Shown here: piece by piece, positions 1 to 8,852 of the stretch | Position numbering within the stretch: the first letter of the stretch is position 1 | Layout: the number at the start of each line of letters is the position of its first letter | Assembly: GCF_900115295.1 (NCBI RefSeq) | Contig: NZ_FOVZ01000004.1 | Location: forward strand, 473,891 to 537,890 | Source: Sphingomonas sp. OK281 | Lineage (GTDB): Bacteria > Pseudomonadota > Alphaproteobacteria > Sphingomonadales > Sphingomonadaceae | Length of the DNA: 64,000 nt | Direction of reading: 5' to 3' | Position numbers and translations under genes: made by a program | The notes under the pieces: generated by a model | What the model was told of the DNA's origin: nothing | Database searches by the model: none | What the model saw: only the letters and a program-made list of their open reading frames with translations

Positions 1-1
1 G

Positions 2-61
2 CGACCGGGCATTACCAATTGTGAGGGGTTCAGCCAGGGAAAAACATGGTCGACGTCGTAG
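2..61 (+). CDS. possible C-terminal tail of a gene entering from the left
   Basis: One reading frame is open from the window edge to a TAG at 59-61 and would overlap the start of the Vsr gene by 16 bp. Vsr genes usually follow a cytosine-5 DNA methyltransferase gene, often overlapping it, so this could be the end of such a gene. The roughly 19 visible residues carry no recognisable motif and a second frame is also open here, so this is a weak inference from context. Confidence 0.22.
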   Translation, partial: RPGITNCEGFSQGKTWSTS

Positions 62-495
62 ACAGTGGCACGCGCTCGAGGATGATGTCCGGCATCCGGT
101 CAACCAACACGAAACCCGAGCTGCGATTACGCCGGGCGCTCCATGCGAAAGGCTTCCGGTTCAAGCTTCATGATCGTTCGCTTCCCGGCAGTCCCGACAT
201 CGTTCTTCCGCGCTGGAGGGCCGTTATCGAGGTGCGAGGTTGCTTCTGGCATCGGCACGAGAGATGCCGGTTCACAACGATGCCTGAGACAAGGCCTGAG
301 TTCTGGGCGGCCAAGTTCGGCTCGAACGTCGAGCGGGATCAACGGAACGAAAAGCTGCTCCGCGAAGCTGGTTGGCGTGTGGCAATTGTTTGGGAGTGCG
401 CGCTTCGAGCAAAAAATATCGATGAACTGATTTCCGAGATGGTTGCCTGGCTGAAATCTGACTTTCAGGCGATCGAGTTCCCTACGCCGGGCTAG
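46..495 (+). CDS. vsr: Vsr-family DNA mismatch endonuclease
   Basis: Very short patch repair endonucleases nick DNA at T:G mismatches left by deamination of 5-methylcytosine. The 149-aa length is typical. The N-terminal block with the SRMMSGIRSTNTKPEL segment is a family hallmark. Visible catalytic or structural residues are D51 in PGSPDIVL, C66 and H69 in the GCFWH segment, H71, C74 and D98 in the VERDQRN segment. It overlaps the 3' end of the convergent AIPR gene by 4 bp. Vsr normally accompanies a Dcm-type methylase, which is not in the window and may lie just left of it. Beside MORC/Z1/AIPR genes it could also act as the nuclease of a restriction-type system rather than purely in repair. 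Confidence 0.93.
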   Translation: MVDVVDSGTRSRMMSGIRSTNTKPELRLRRALHAKGFRFKLHDRSLPGSPDIVLPRWRAVIEVRGCFWHRHERCRFTTMPETRPEFWAAKFGSNVERDQRNEKLLREAGWRVAIVWECALRAKNIDELISEMVAWLKSDFQAIEFPTPG

Positions 496-2564
496 GCGTC
501 GGGGTCAGATGCGAGGGGTCCACCATCTTCTCTCGCAATCAGCAATATTTCGAGGCCGCGTTTCGCCTGCTTGGACGATGGGGATTTGGACCAATCACGC
601 GCGGCATAAGTGCCCAGGGTCCCCGCAATGCCGGTTTGCCAGTCCTTGAGCCGGCCGGTCTCGGACCCCCATTTGCTTATCCTGATCCACTCTTCAGCAG
701 TGATTTTCTGGCAATGGTGGATTGCGTCCAGCTCGGCTGGAGTAAGATTGGAAACGTCGCTTGTGGCCGCGGACGAAGATGAAGCGCCGTCAATTTCCGG
801 CGGGAGTTCATCCGAAAGCGACAAATCGACAGCACGTAGTGCTTTCCAGCAGGCGTCCTTTTTGCACCACTCGGTGACGTTTCGCCCGCCCGATGACTGC
901 ACGATGGCATCACGAACTCCGTAGGCCCAGCTCCGAAGGAGTGCGACGAGCTCGCTCGAAAGCCCCTGCTCATTCCAGATGCGTTCCAGATTGATCTGCC
1001 TGCCGGTGCGATGGGAAAGATAAGCCACTAGGTATGTCGCTACTTGGGCTCGATAAGCTGGAAAATCCTCTTGGCGCGTTATTGCGAGTGCCGATCGATA
1101 CAGAATCCCCTTGGCGATCGCACGTCGATAGTCGCCGTCGTCGGGTAACCAGTCCTTTGAATGGGTTTCCGATAGATCCTGCATGAAGGATGCGAAGCAT
1201 TTCTGACCGCCCAGACTGACCTTGTCGGGCCGCTGCTCCCATGAAAGTAGAAACTTGGCGAGCTCAACCTTGTCAAACTTGCGCTGGCGAGGCGTTCGCT
1301 CATTGAACCGTCGGAGCTGCGCGGGTGTCTTGGCGGTACGGATCTTCTCGACCTCATACTCGCCGCGCGTCCGTTCATAGAACCAGCGACCCTGCTCACC
1401 TGGACACCATATCTGTCCGGAAAGTTGCCCCATGCGAACATGGTAGGGATCATTGGCCGAGAAATCGGCCATCTGAATGTTGTTCTGCGAATTGGCGTAA
1501 AGAGAAATCGCCGGCACCATCTCCTCAATCCTGCCTTCGCTGATCAGTGAGATCTTGGCCGGCACATACACCGACGACAGATCGACCTTGTCGTCGCGCC
1601 TAGCTCTGTGAATTGAAGCGGTCGTCTGTCCTCCGTTTACTATCTGTAACCCGCGAACTGACGTGATATGTCGGGATCCAGCGGCCTGATCATGCCGAAC
1701 GTGGATCTCGTCAACCGTTGCCACGATGCCATTGTTGTATGCGAGAAAACGATCGGGCTGTTTGCGCAGCGTATCGCGGATCCCCCGATTTATTTTCCCC
1801 CGCGCTTGAAGAAAGGATCGAACGTTTCGTTCGAGCAAGCGTGGACCATAAAGGTCGTAGAGCTGATACAGCATCTCTCCGGGGATGAGTGCCAGGTAGG
1901 CGTCGTAGTCACCGGAGATTTCCGGCGCATGCAGGCAGGGCAGGCCCCCGGCGGCGTGCTGCGTGAAGTCTATGACTACTTCGTCACGTGGCAAGCCGGC
2001 CTGAACAAGCCGGTAAAGGCGTTCGATGTCGATAATCTCGTATACCAGATCCTTGCCGTTCAGGTCCTCGGCATCAATGGACGAAAGAGAGCATGCTTGA
2101 TCTGTGATCACGAAAACCCGAAACTTGCTTGCTTTGGGGGCAACATCACCAAAGCGTTCGACCATACCGTAATCCCGACCCGAGGGGTCGAGATTCGACA
2201 GGAGTTCAGTCGAGACCTTTTCACAGAAGGTTTTGGCCTGTCTCGCGGCACGTCGAAGATCATCCGGCGGAAGCATGCCGGAAACATCTCCGCCATCGAA
2301 ACATGCAATGAAGACATCAACAACAGCCTCGTCGTCATCCACCGCATAACCGTTGGCGCGAGCATTTCTATTACCGAAGCTGCGTTCAAAGTGACAGACT
2401 TCGGAATTCTCGGTGAGCCCGACGTCTTCAAGCCATTCAAGGCAGATTGCCGTGAACACGTTTTCGGAAAACTCGGGCAGCTCTGCCGAGCCACCGCGGT
2501 TCTCCCTAATTTCCGCTAGAAGACCCTCGCGGAAGGCTCCGAGTTCTCGATCAGGCGGCGCCAT
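492..2564 (-). CDS. AIPR family protein (abortive infection / phage resistance type)
   Basis: AIPR proteins occur in phage-exclusion and restriction-like loci; their biochemistry is poorly defined. Family signatures are visible: the LLERNVRSFLQARGKINRGI stretch at about residues 243-262, followed by FLAYNNGI and RGLQIVNGGQTTASIHRA (about 304-321). I place the start at the ATG at 2564, giving 690 aa. It has GGAG nine bases upstream; a TTG 27 bp further upstream lacks a good ribosome site. The start lies inside the 3' end of the DUF4420 gene, so translation is probably coupled. It is the last gene of the - strand operon. The C-terminus is serine/alanine-rich before a final conserved-looking block. 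Confidence 0.9.
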   Translation of the reverse strand: MAPPDRELGAFREGLLAEIRENRGGSAELPEFSENVFTAICLEWLEDVGLTENSEVCHFERSFGNRNARANGYAVDDDEAVVDVFIACFDGGDVSGMLPPDDLRRAARQAKTFCEKVSTELLSNLDPSGRDYGMVERFGDVAPKASKFRVFVITDQACSLSSIDAEDLNGKDLVYEIIDIERLYRLVQAGLPRDEVVIDFTQHAAGGLPCLHAPEISGDYDAYLALIPGEMLYQLYDLYGPRLLERNVRSFLQARGKINRGIRDTLRKQPDRFLAYNNGIVATVDEIHVRHDQAAGSRHITSVRGLQIVNGGQTTASIHRARRDDKVDLSSVYVPAKISLISEGRIEEMVPAISLYANSQNNIQMADFSANDPYHVRMGQLSGQIWCPGEQGRWFYERTRGEYEVEKIRTAKTPAQLRRFNERTPRQRKFDKVELAKFLLSWEQRPDKVSLGGQKCFASFMQDLSETHSKDWLPDDGDYRRAIAKGILYRSALAITRQEDFPAYRAQVATYLVAYLSHRTGRQINLERIWNEQGLSSELVALLRSWAYGVRDAIVQSSGGRNVTEWCKKDACWKALRAVDLSLSDELPPEIDGASSSSAATSDVSNLTPAELDAIHHCQKITAEEWIRISKWGSETGRLKDWQTGIAGTLGTYAARDWSKSPSSKQAKRGLEILLIAREDGGPLASDPDA

Positions 2565-3573
2565 GTAAGTCTTCTCCAAAAGTCCTTGCAAGGTCGTCCG
2601 TAACAGCCAGCCAGTCCGAGCAGGATGCTACCCTCACGGCATACCGGCCAGAAACGATTCCGGCGGCGACGGAGTCTCGACGCAGTCGAGGGAAATTGCC
2701 CTCAACCCGATGAAGCAACATGTCTCTGGCAACGAGCCGGGGTTCGGCGAGCAGAGACGCTTGGGATTCGTGATAGCCAGATCCGACGAGCAAATCCTCT
2801 AGCCGCTGTTCTGCACCGGGGTACGACTTCACTCGCGCGCGCAGTCTGGCCACGATTTCGGGAAGGTTTGATCCTCGGCCCGTGACTTCGGTCAGTGGCA
2901 CGAACGCAAGGTGCAGGCTGCGCACCGTTGTCTCATCGAGCTGATCGAGGCGGGAGACGTGGAAAACCGGATCGCCGGTCGCGGCGCCACTCTTGACCTC
3001 GAGGGCGTGGCCGTTTCGATCGAAATCGTGAAGTGCATGCGGCCCCTGCCAAACGCTGATCGCTTCGGCTTCGCCGAGCATGGGCATCAGCATAGCCTCG
3101 ATCACGTGTAACTCTGCAAACAGGCCTCGGATCTTCTCGTTCGACAGCCCGCGGTCCGCGTGGATCTGCATGAATTTCTGCCACGCATGCAGGCGGCGCA
3201 GAAACGTTGAAAAGCCTGCCCGGGATGTCTTCGTTGCCATCACGACTTCAGAAATGTCGCCGCAAAGCGCGCCAAAGACCTCCCGGTACTGCGGCACAGT
3301 CAGTTCCAACGCGACACGAATTCGACCCGTGGATCCCGGCACAAGCGTCTCGACCTTTGTCCGAAAACCCTTGCCATCAGGCCATTCGGTTCCGCTGGGG
3401 ACGGCAGAGGCATCAAGCTCGTACAGAAGACCCACGGATCCGGATGGCATGCGCCGTCCCGCCTGCAGCTCATGGACAGGGCCGTCGGAGACCTTGCGAA
3501 CATGCCAGCCTCGTTCGGTTCGCCCCTCGGCCTCAATGGTGCGCCATGTATCTTCCACCGTGTCAGGTGTCAC
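2551..3573 (-). CDS. DUF4420 PD-(D/E)XK-type nuclease
   Basis: This 340-aa protein matches the DUF4420 group, annotated as PD-(D/E)XK motif proteins and found with Z1 and AIPR genes. The nuclease core shows a motif I glutamate in GLFAELHVIE (E154), an acidic segment HDFDRNGHA (D183, D185) and the ExK pair in LEVKSG (E192, K194), consistent with a metal-dependent DNase. Its ATG overlaps the stop of the Z1 gene by 4 bp (ATGA), and its end overlaps the AIPR start by 14 bp. I infer that it supplies DNA cleavage for the complex; its target is unknown. Confidence 0.87.
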   Translation of the reverse strand: MTPDTVEDTWRTIEAEGRTERGWHVRKVSDGPVHELQAGRRMPSGSVGLLYELDASAVPSGTEWPDGKGFRTKVETLVPGSTGRIRVALELTVPQYREVFGALCGDISEVVMATKTSRAGFSTFLRRLHAWQKFMQIHADRGLSNEKIRGLFAELHVIEAMLMPMLGEAEAISVWQGPHALHDFDRNGHALEVKSGAATGDPVFHVSRLDQLDETTVRSLHLAFVPLTEVTGRGSNLPEIVARLRARVKSYPGAEQRLEDLLVGSGYHESQASLLAEPRLVARDMLLHRVEGNFPRLRRDSVAAGIVSGRYAVRVASCSDWLAVTDDLARTFGEDLHGAA

Positions 3574-6428
3574 AGCTCGCTCTCCGATCGGGCGAACACA
3601 TTATTCACGACATAGTCAATTGCTGTGGCGTTGCTGCTGGTGGGGAAACTTATGGCCATTGCCATGATCGGGATGCTCCCTCCATCGGTGACGCCATTGT
3701 TCGGATCCAGCGGATAGAGCAGCAGGAGACCCCTGCCCTGAGCCCGGACGTCACGCATCGCAATGCCGTCGGGCTCGTCGGGGATTTCGTTCCTCTTGCG
3801 CTTGCGTCCAGTGTCCTGGACCCACGCCTTGCGCGTTTGATCCAGTGCCTGCGCGTATTTCGTTTCAGAGAGGTCTATGCCCTCATCTCGCGGCGAGACT
3901 AGCCGTCCGATCACGTACTTGCCGGCATCCTTCTGCTCCTGAATAGTGGTATTTCGTTCCAGAGCGGTTCGCTGAACCATGGAAAGGTCCAGCCCGCCCA
4001 GTTTTGCCTTTCCTGAGGAGCGACCGGCAAGGAGCGCGATGTCCCAATGCTCGAGATCGCCCTTCGCAACCTGTTTCTCTATATATTGCCGAAGGAAATT
4101 ACTGTTCGCCTTTACGGAATCTTCGTGTGTCGAGTAGCTCGCCAAAAAGGAGAGAATGCTTCCTGCCCCAACATCGCGCCAGAAATAGGAGCCCGACCAG
4201 TGCTGTTCGACTCCATCCGGTCGTTGTCGCTTGGGATCGGCCTCGGTTGGTACTCCTGCTGCCCGCAGCAGCGCATTTACGGCATCACGGTTGTTCTCGA
4301 TTACCCTTTCGGATGTCTGGAACGTGATCGTTTCGGATATGGTGCCCGCAAAACTCAGTTTCATGGCAGTACCTGACCGCATCTTTACACGCGACGTGAT
4401 CAGCAGGGCGGGATGCGAACGAACTCGCAGGCCATATTTCCGCGGCGTGCCGCCCACTGCTGCCATATGGTCGAACTCGCTTCGCAGTTCTTCCGAGGCT
4501 GTGGTTATCTTCTCGAACCATTCTCGAATATCGGAAGTCATAAACAGTCGACACACGTCCTCGTAGCCGCGACGATAGCCGAACCAGCGACCCATTTGCA
4601 TAAGTGTGTCGTACATGCGTGAGGCTCGCAGGAAGTAACTCGTCGTGAGACCCTTGAGAGTAAGACCTCTGCTAAGCTTGTCACCACCCACGGCAATTGT
4701 TGCCACATGTTCGGAGCCAGCCTTTTCCTGATCCAAGATGTCGCCAGCCGATCCGTTGATTTCGCGCACTTCAAGCTGCTTGACGACTATTTCGACCTGT
4801 TTTTCGATGCTCTTCCAATTGAGCGTCACGCCGTCGGGAACGTAGGCCGGGTTCAAGCCCGGCTCGAAATCCTTGCTGAAGAGCGACGCCAGCTCCTGTC
4901 GAACTGATCGTTCGTCTTCCATCTCACCGTAGCGAAACTCGCGCTGGATCGCGTGCACTTCGGCCTCGATCTGATCCTTCACCAGGTTCTGGACGCTCGT
5001 GAACCGCGAGACATGGACGAGCATCGTATTGTGGTCATTCACCTGCCCGCGTGCACGACGGACCGCCGTGGCAAGTATGAATGACTGGATCGCAGTCTGG
5101 AGGGAGGGGGGCGGAGCCAGCTCACCCATGTAGCGTGGAACATGCCCATTGCGGTGCTTTGGAGGGACCCAGCCAAGTCTTTCCTCGAGCTCAAGCGAAT
5201 CGGCGTGATCGTCGATCTCGCGTACGTAGCGATGCTCGGATGTTTCGACGGACGCGTCGTCATCAACTTCGGAGCCGAAGACGTGGACGGGCCCAAAATA
5301 GTCCGATGGCGCCGGCAGGCTTAGGATGAAACTGCTCGGAAAAAGGTCAGGCCCTTCCTGCTTGGTTTCCGCCTTCTCATGGATGAAGATGTTAGCAAAG
5401 GGCGTAGCCGTGTAGCCGACATAGGCCTTTTGCTCGAACAGGGTCAGCAGCTGCCGGATGAGCTTATTGATGGTGGACGGATTATGCTCAGGATCCGGGC
5501 TGCCATCTTCGTAAAAGGCTCCCTCACTTGTATCGACCGATGCGTGATCCGCTTCGTCGTCGATGACCAGCAACGGAATGCCCATTACGAATTCACAACC
5601 CGTATCCTTGTCGACGGCGGTGTGCGCCCATTTCACCCAGTTTATCAGGTTCATCAGAACCGTACGCTGCTTCTTGATAACGAACACGAGTGGCCGGCCG
5701 CCGGGATTGATGGAGAACGTCTGGGCGCGAACAGTGTTGAAGTCTCCATCGTCAGCTCGATTTGTGACGCAGTCCGGCCGCAGCCTGTGATCTGGATCGA
5801 TCAACCCAACGCCGACCGCACGGAATCCCTCACCGTCCGTTCGATCGTTGTCATAGCCAAGGAAGCCCTCTTCGATTCTAATCTGGGTTTGCGATCTCAA
5901 ATTCTTGTGTATCCCCGCGAGAACAATGATTATCTTGTAGCCCGCGTCAGCCGCCTTTGTGATCAGCCCGGTGTAGTTTGCTGTCTTGCCGGACTGGACA
6001 TGACCAACCACCAAGCCGCGCCGATCCCATGAGCCTTCGCGGGTCGGGTCCTCCAGATGAGAAAGTATCCGGTCCGTGATACCGTCCAGTCTAGTAATTG
6101 GATCCAGCCCGATCTGCGGCAGCATCAGCGTGCGATAACGATCCCAGTAGCTCCAGCTGATGTCGGGTTTCCGGGCCGCAAGCCATTCGACATGCCCTTC
6201 GTCGTTTACGAGTTCGCGTTCCTCACCGATCCAGATGCTGATCTTGCCCGCGATGGAATCCAGCATCGCTTGGCGATCGAAGTCGGCCGGTAGTGAGGGG
6301 AACATTAGACAGACTCCATCGAGAATCTGCGCAATGCGATCCGCGGTGATGGCCTCGGTTTTCCGGATCTCCTCCAGAAAACCCATGACTTGACCTCTTA
6401 TTTTCGATGAAAGTCCTTCGGACATCAT
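3570..6428 (-). CDS. Z1 domain protein, superfamily II helicase-like ATPase
   Basis: The 952-aa protein has a P-loop GHVQSGKT (142-149), a Walker B/DEAD-like VIDDEADH (288-295), a motif III-like YVGYTATPFA (336-345), and a C-terminal helicase half with GGDKLSRGLTLKGL (about 581-594) and QMGRWFGYRRGY (611-622), the last characteristic of Z1 proteins. These predict an ATP-driven DNA translocase or helicase. It follows the ATPase gene by 6 bp and overlaps the DUF4420 gene by 4 bp, so the products are probably made together. Z1 proteins are known from MORC-type restriction loci; which DNA feature they sense is unknown. Confidence 0.9.
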   Translation of the reverse strand: MMSEGLSSKIRGQVMGFLEEIRKTEAITADRIAQILDGVCLMFPSLPADFDRQAMLDSIAGKISIWIGEERELVNDEGHVEWLAARKPDISWSYWDRYRTLMLPQIGLDPITRLDGITDRILSHLEDPTREGSWDRRGLVVGHVQSGKTANYTGLITKAADAGYKIIIVLAGIHKNLRSQTQIRIEEGFLGYDNDRTDGEGFRAVGVGLIDPDHRLRPDCVTNRADDGDFNTVRAQTFSINPGGRPLVFVIKKQRTVLMNLINWVKWAHTAVDKDTGCEFVMGIPLLVIDDEADHASVDTSEGAFYEDGSPDPEHNPSTINKLIRQLLTLFEQKAYVGYTATPFANIFIHEKAETKQEGPDLFPSSFILSLPAPSDYFGPVHVFGSEVDDDASVETSEHRYVREIDDHADSLELEERLGWVPPKHRNGHVPRYMGELAPPPSLQTAIQSFILATAVRRARGQVNDHNTMLVHVSRFTSVQNLVKDQIEAEVHAIQREFRYGEMEDERSVRQELASLFSKDFEPGLNPAYVPDGVTLNWKSIEKQVEIVVKQLEVREINGSAGDILDQEKAGSEHVATIAVGGDKLSRGLTLKGLTTSYFLRASRMYDTLMQMGRWFGYRRGYEDVCRLFMTSDIREWFEKITTASEELRSEFDHMAAVGGTPRKYGLRVRSHPALLITSRVKMRSGTAMKLSFAGTISETITFQTSERVIENNRDAVNALLRAAGVPTEADPKRQRPDGVEQHWSGSYFWRDVGAGSILSFLASYSTHEDSVKANSNFLRQYIEKQVAKGDLEHWDIALLAGRSSGKAKLGGLDLSMVQRTALERNTTIQEQKDAGKYVIGRLVSPRDEGIDLSETKYAQALDQTRKAWVQDTGRKRKRNEIPDEPDGIAMRDVRAQGRGLLLLYPLDPNNGVTDGGSIPIMAMAISFPTSSNATAIDYVVNNVFARSESEL

Positions 6429-6434
6429 TTTTCC

Positions 6435-7919
6435 TTAAATCTCGTCTAGAATATCTGCGTGCTGGTCGAACGGCGGCATCCTTCTCAGATGCGCTCTCGC
6501 TTTCTCGGCCGTCATGCCGCTGCCATTCACGAGGCTGGCGAGCAGATCGCGCGCAAGTTGTCTGATCTGCTCGCGCGTCTCGCCGGAAAATGCCGGTGCG
6601 GGGAATTCGCCCTGCTCGACGGTATCTATCCATATACGTTCGATCGGAACCGTCTCTTCAACCAGCCTCAAGAACGTCTCGACGGAGTTGTCGTCATCAT
6701 TGAGCTGCTGAAGAATGTAGGACGCCAGCGGGTGTGATCGATCGATCCTGTACGCCGACTGCCCGCCGATCCTGATTGCTTTCCATGGCCGCGCTAGGTT
6801 CGGCGCGGCAGCTCGCTTGCCGTATTCTCCCCTGTGGACGAAGACAGATCGAGCGTCGGATCGCACACGCATCGCCAGATCACGAAGCCGGTTGCGCAGG
6901 TTCTCGGGCGGACTGGCGTCCGACTTCTTGACGTCAATCTGCCAAGCGGCATCGGCCGAGTTTGGCAAGTCTATCCGAATTCGCGCCAGCTTGTGGGTCT
7001 CATCACGTACCCATGGTCTTGTGACGCCAAGGCCAAGCCAACCGCCGGCAACGAGCAGTCGGTCATTGCGATAAATGTAAAACCCTTGGTGGGTGATCCA
7101 TCCGTCGTTGCCGCCCGCCTTTTCGAAATCTGCCGCGTCGCCGATCATGTCCTTAGCGGGCAGGACGAAACCCTTAACTCGAATGCGGTTTTCACCGGTG
7201 CCGAGAGTCTCTTCCGGCGTTGGCCGGCACGCTTTGTGCGTGCTGAGAAACGGGTCCCATGGCTCTATGCGCGCGCCGTTCACGTAAAGTTTCAGCCGTG
7301 GCTGCGGGCCTTCAAGGTAACGGTGGAAAACCATGGCGAGATGGTTTTCGATCTGTCCCATCAGGATGTGAGAACCTCCCTGAGGCGAATGCCCAGCTCG
7401 CGGCCGAACTCGGTCAAGCTTGCTCCAGAGGACAACCGTTCCGTGGGAAGCCTGCTCGAGTTCTTCGAGGTGGGATACGGCATCTTCGGGTGCGGTGGTC
7501 AGAAGTCGCCACTCACCATCGTTGCTTGCCAGATAGTCCAGATCCCATCGCCGGACCGCGATGCCGCCCTTTTTCCTTTTCGAGGCCACCGTCAGGCTGC
7601 GCGCCTGAGAAAAGGACGCAGTTTTCAAGCCGAGACCAAACCGACCAAGGTCAGCACTGTCGCGGGGGGTCAGGGGGTTCTGGGATCCCAGCCGCATGGC
7701 ATCGCGCAACGTCGGCTCGTCCATGCCGTTACCGTCATCGAGTACTAGGACGAACGGACTGGCCCCACCGAGAGACAGCGTAACTCGCACGTTTTTCGCT
7801 CTAGCGGTAATACTGTTGTCGATGATGTCCGCCAGTGCAGTTTCGACTGAATAGCCAAAACCACGAAGAGACTCTGACAGTGCGTCCGCCGGTGGCGGCG
7901 CATCTTCGTATTCCTGCAT
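6435..7919 (-). CDS. GHKL ATPase of the MORC/MutL type
   Basis: The 494-aa protein begins with a Bergerat-fold ATPase: N-box ALADIIDNS (residues 29-36, with Asp31 where Glu is usual), G1 box DDGNGM (61-66) and G2 box GRFGLGLKTAS (92-102). The following region fits the S5-fold transducer of MutL/MORC proteins. It is first in the four-gene - operon, so its translation may set the level of all. Prokaryotic MORC-like ATPases are known from restriction-modification-like loci, where ATP-dependent dimer closure on DNA is assumed. The start ATG is immediately preceded by GGGGGGGGGGA, which must double as the ribosome site. An Hsp90-like or histidine-kinase role is unlikely given the context. Confidence 0.9.
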   Translation of the reverse strand: MQEYEDAPPPADALSESLRGFGYSVETALADIIDNSITARAKNVRVTLSLGGASPFVLVLDDGNGMDEPTLRDAMRLGSQNPLTPRDSADLGRFGLGLKTASFSQARSLTVASKRKKGGIAVRRWDLDYLASNDGEWRLLTTAPEDAVSHLEELEQASHGTVVLWSKLDRVRPRAGHSPQGGSHILMGQIENHLAMVFHRYLEGPQPRLKLYVNGARIEPWDPFLSTHKACRPTPEETLGTGENRIRVKGFVLPAKDMIGDAADFEKAGGNDGWITHQGFYIYRNDRLLVAGGWLGLGVTRPWVRDETHKLARIRIDLPNSADAAWQIDVKKSDASPPENLRNRLRDLAMRVRSDARSVFVHRGEYGKRAAAPNLARPWKAIRIGGQSAYRIDRSHPLASYILQQLNDDDNSVETFLRLVEETVPIERIWIDTVEQGEFPAPAFSGETREQIRQLARDLLASLVNGSGMTAEKARAHLRRMPPFDQHADILDEI

Positions 7920-7920
7920 T

Positions 7921-7930
7921 CCCCCCCCCC
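7921..7930 (-). promoter_or_regulatory. G10 homopolymer at the start of the defence operon
   Basis: On the coding strand ten consecutive G residues end two bases before the ATG of the MORC-like ATPase. The run is the only Shine-Dalgarno-like sequence there. Runs of this length tend to change by one or two bases during replication, which would alter ribosome-site strength or spacing without changing the protein. Phase variation is inferred, not shown. Confidence 0.55.
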
Positions 7931-8249
7931 TACATCCGCATTTGTGCCTGCTGGAGTTTCCCTAGTTCGAACAGGCACGCGTTGCAGTCATCATTCCTCA
8001 GGCTATCCGGTTCATGCATCGCGATGCAAGGCTACGTTAAGCCCCCAAAGGGAACGGTATACTGATTATCGGACAATTAATGGCGAGGATAACGCCGTTC
8101 TGGGGATTCGCGGCGAGGCAAGGGAATTTGCCCCGCCGGGCGCCAGCGCTCTATTGCCCAGCGGCATCAGACTTCGCGTGATGATGTCAGTCTGAAGCGC
8201 GCCGCTCTCCACACAATGGACTTCGGGATTTGATCACGGCGGCTTAACT
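7931..8249. other. leader region of the defence operon, no gene seen
   Basis: No convincing reading frame was found. The segment should contain the promoter of the - strand defence operon, but no strong promoter match could be picked by eye. It borders the decayed IS6-type transposase, so part of the original upstream region may have been replaced by insertion sequence debris. Confidence 0.4.
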
Positions 8250-8751
8250 CGCGAGGATCCGCCACTCCGCCACTCCGCCAAGGCGGCTGAGCGTCGTTCG
8301 CTGCAGGTCTGGCGGTCAATGAGGTGACGCTCGAGGTTGAAATGGATGTGAACGCCGGCGTGGACGGAAGCGAACTTCTGTAGCGTCTTCATTTGTCGGA
8401 ACGCTGCATCGCCCGCTCTCGTCGTCGGAACGGCAGGTGGCTGTTCTCAACCCGGTTGCTGGCCCAGCGACGCTCCTGCCTGTAGGCGCTGCCCAAGTCT
8501 TTCATCGCCGCACGGTACAAGCGCAGACCGTCTGTGGTTATCCTTTCGGGCGAGCCATGCCGTTTAAGCGCCTTCTCCATGCTTGTGAGCGCCGCATCCC
8601 GGTCCCGCGTCTTCGTGATATAGCTCTCGGGGAACTCGCCCTCATGATCGACGGCTCGCTAGCGGTAGACCATCTCGCCGTTCAGCTTCACGTACGTCTT
8701 GTCCATGTCGCAGCGCCAATGACGAAAGCCCCGCATCCAAGTCTCGCGCAT
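8250..8751 (-). pseudogene. IS6-family transposase remnant
   Basis: Joining frames on the - strand gives an IS6-type DDE transposase core: WRCDMDKTYVKLNGE, then RAVDHEG, then the block from MEKALKRHG to RRWASNRVENSHLPFRRRERAMQR, then MKTLQKFASVHAGVHIHFNLERHLIDRQT. An in-frame TAG (+ strand 8659-8661) interrupts it after MVYR. A one-base loss near 8396-8405, where CGTTTCCGA is expected, shifts the frame before the C-terminal block. The N-terminal helix-turn-helix part and clear terminal repeats were not found. It is a dead relic. Confidence 0.85.
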
Positions 8752-8852
8752 GGTCGCAGCGTCACGCAGAATCAAAACCCCGCTAGCCGAAACGAGAGCC
8801 GCCAACTATTCCGAACACGGGGAGAGTAGCACCTCAAACGAAGATTTCTTTA

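Noticed and set aside
1668..2519. 283-aa frame on + opposite the AIPR gene
   Set aside because: It is an antisense shadow of a well-supported coding region and shows no family features of its own.
8389..8580. 63-aa frame as an intact small gene
   Set aside because: It is the central piece of the broken IS6-family transposase, with matching blocks in other frames on both sides.
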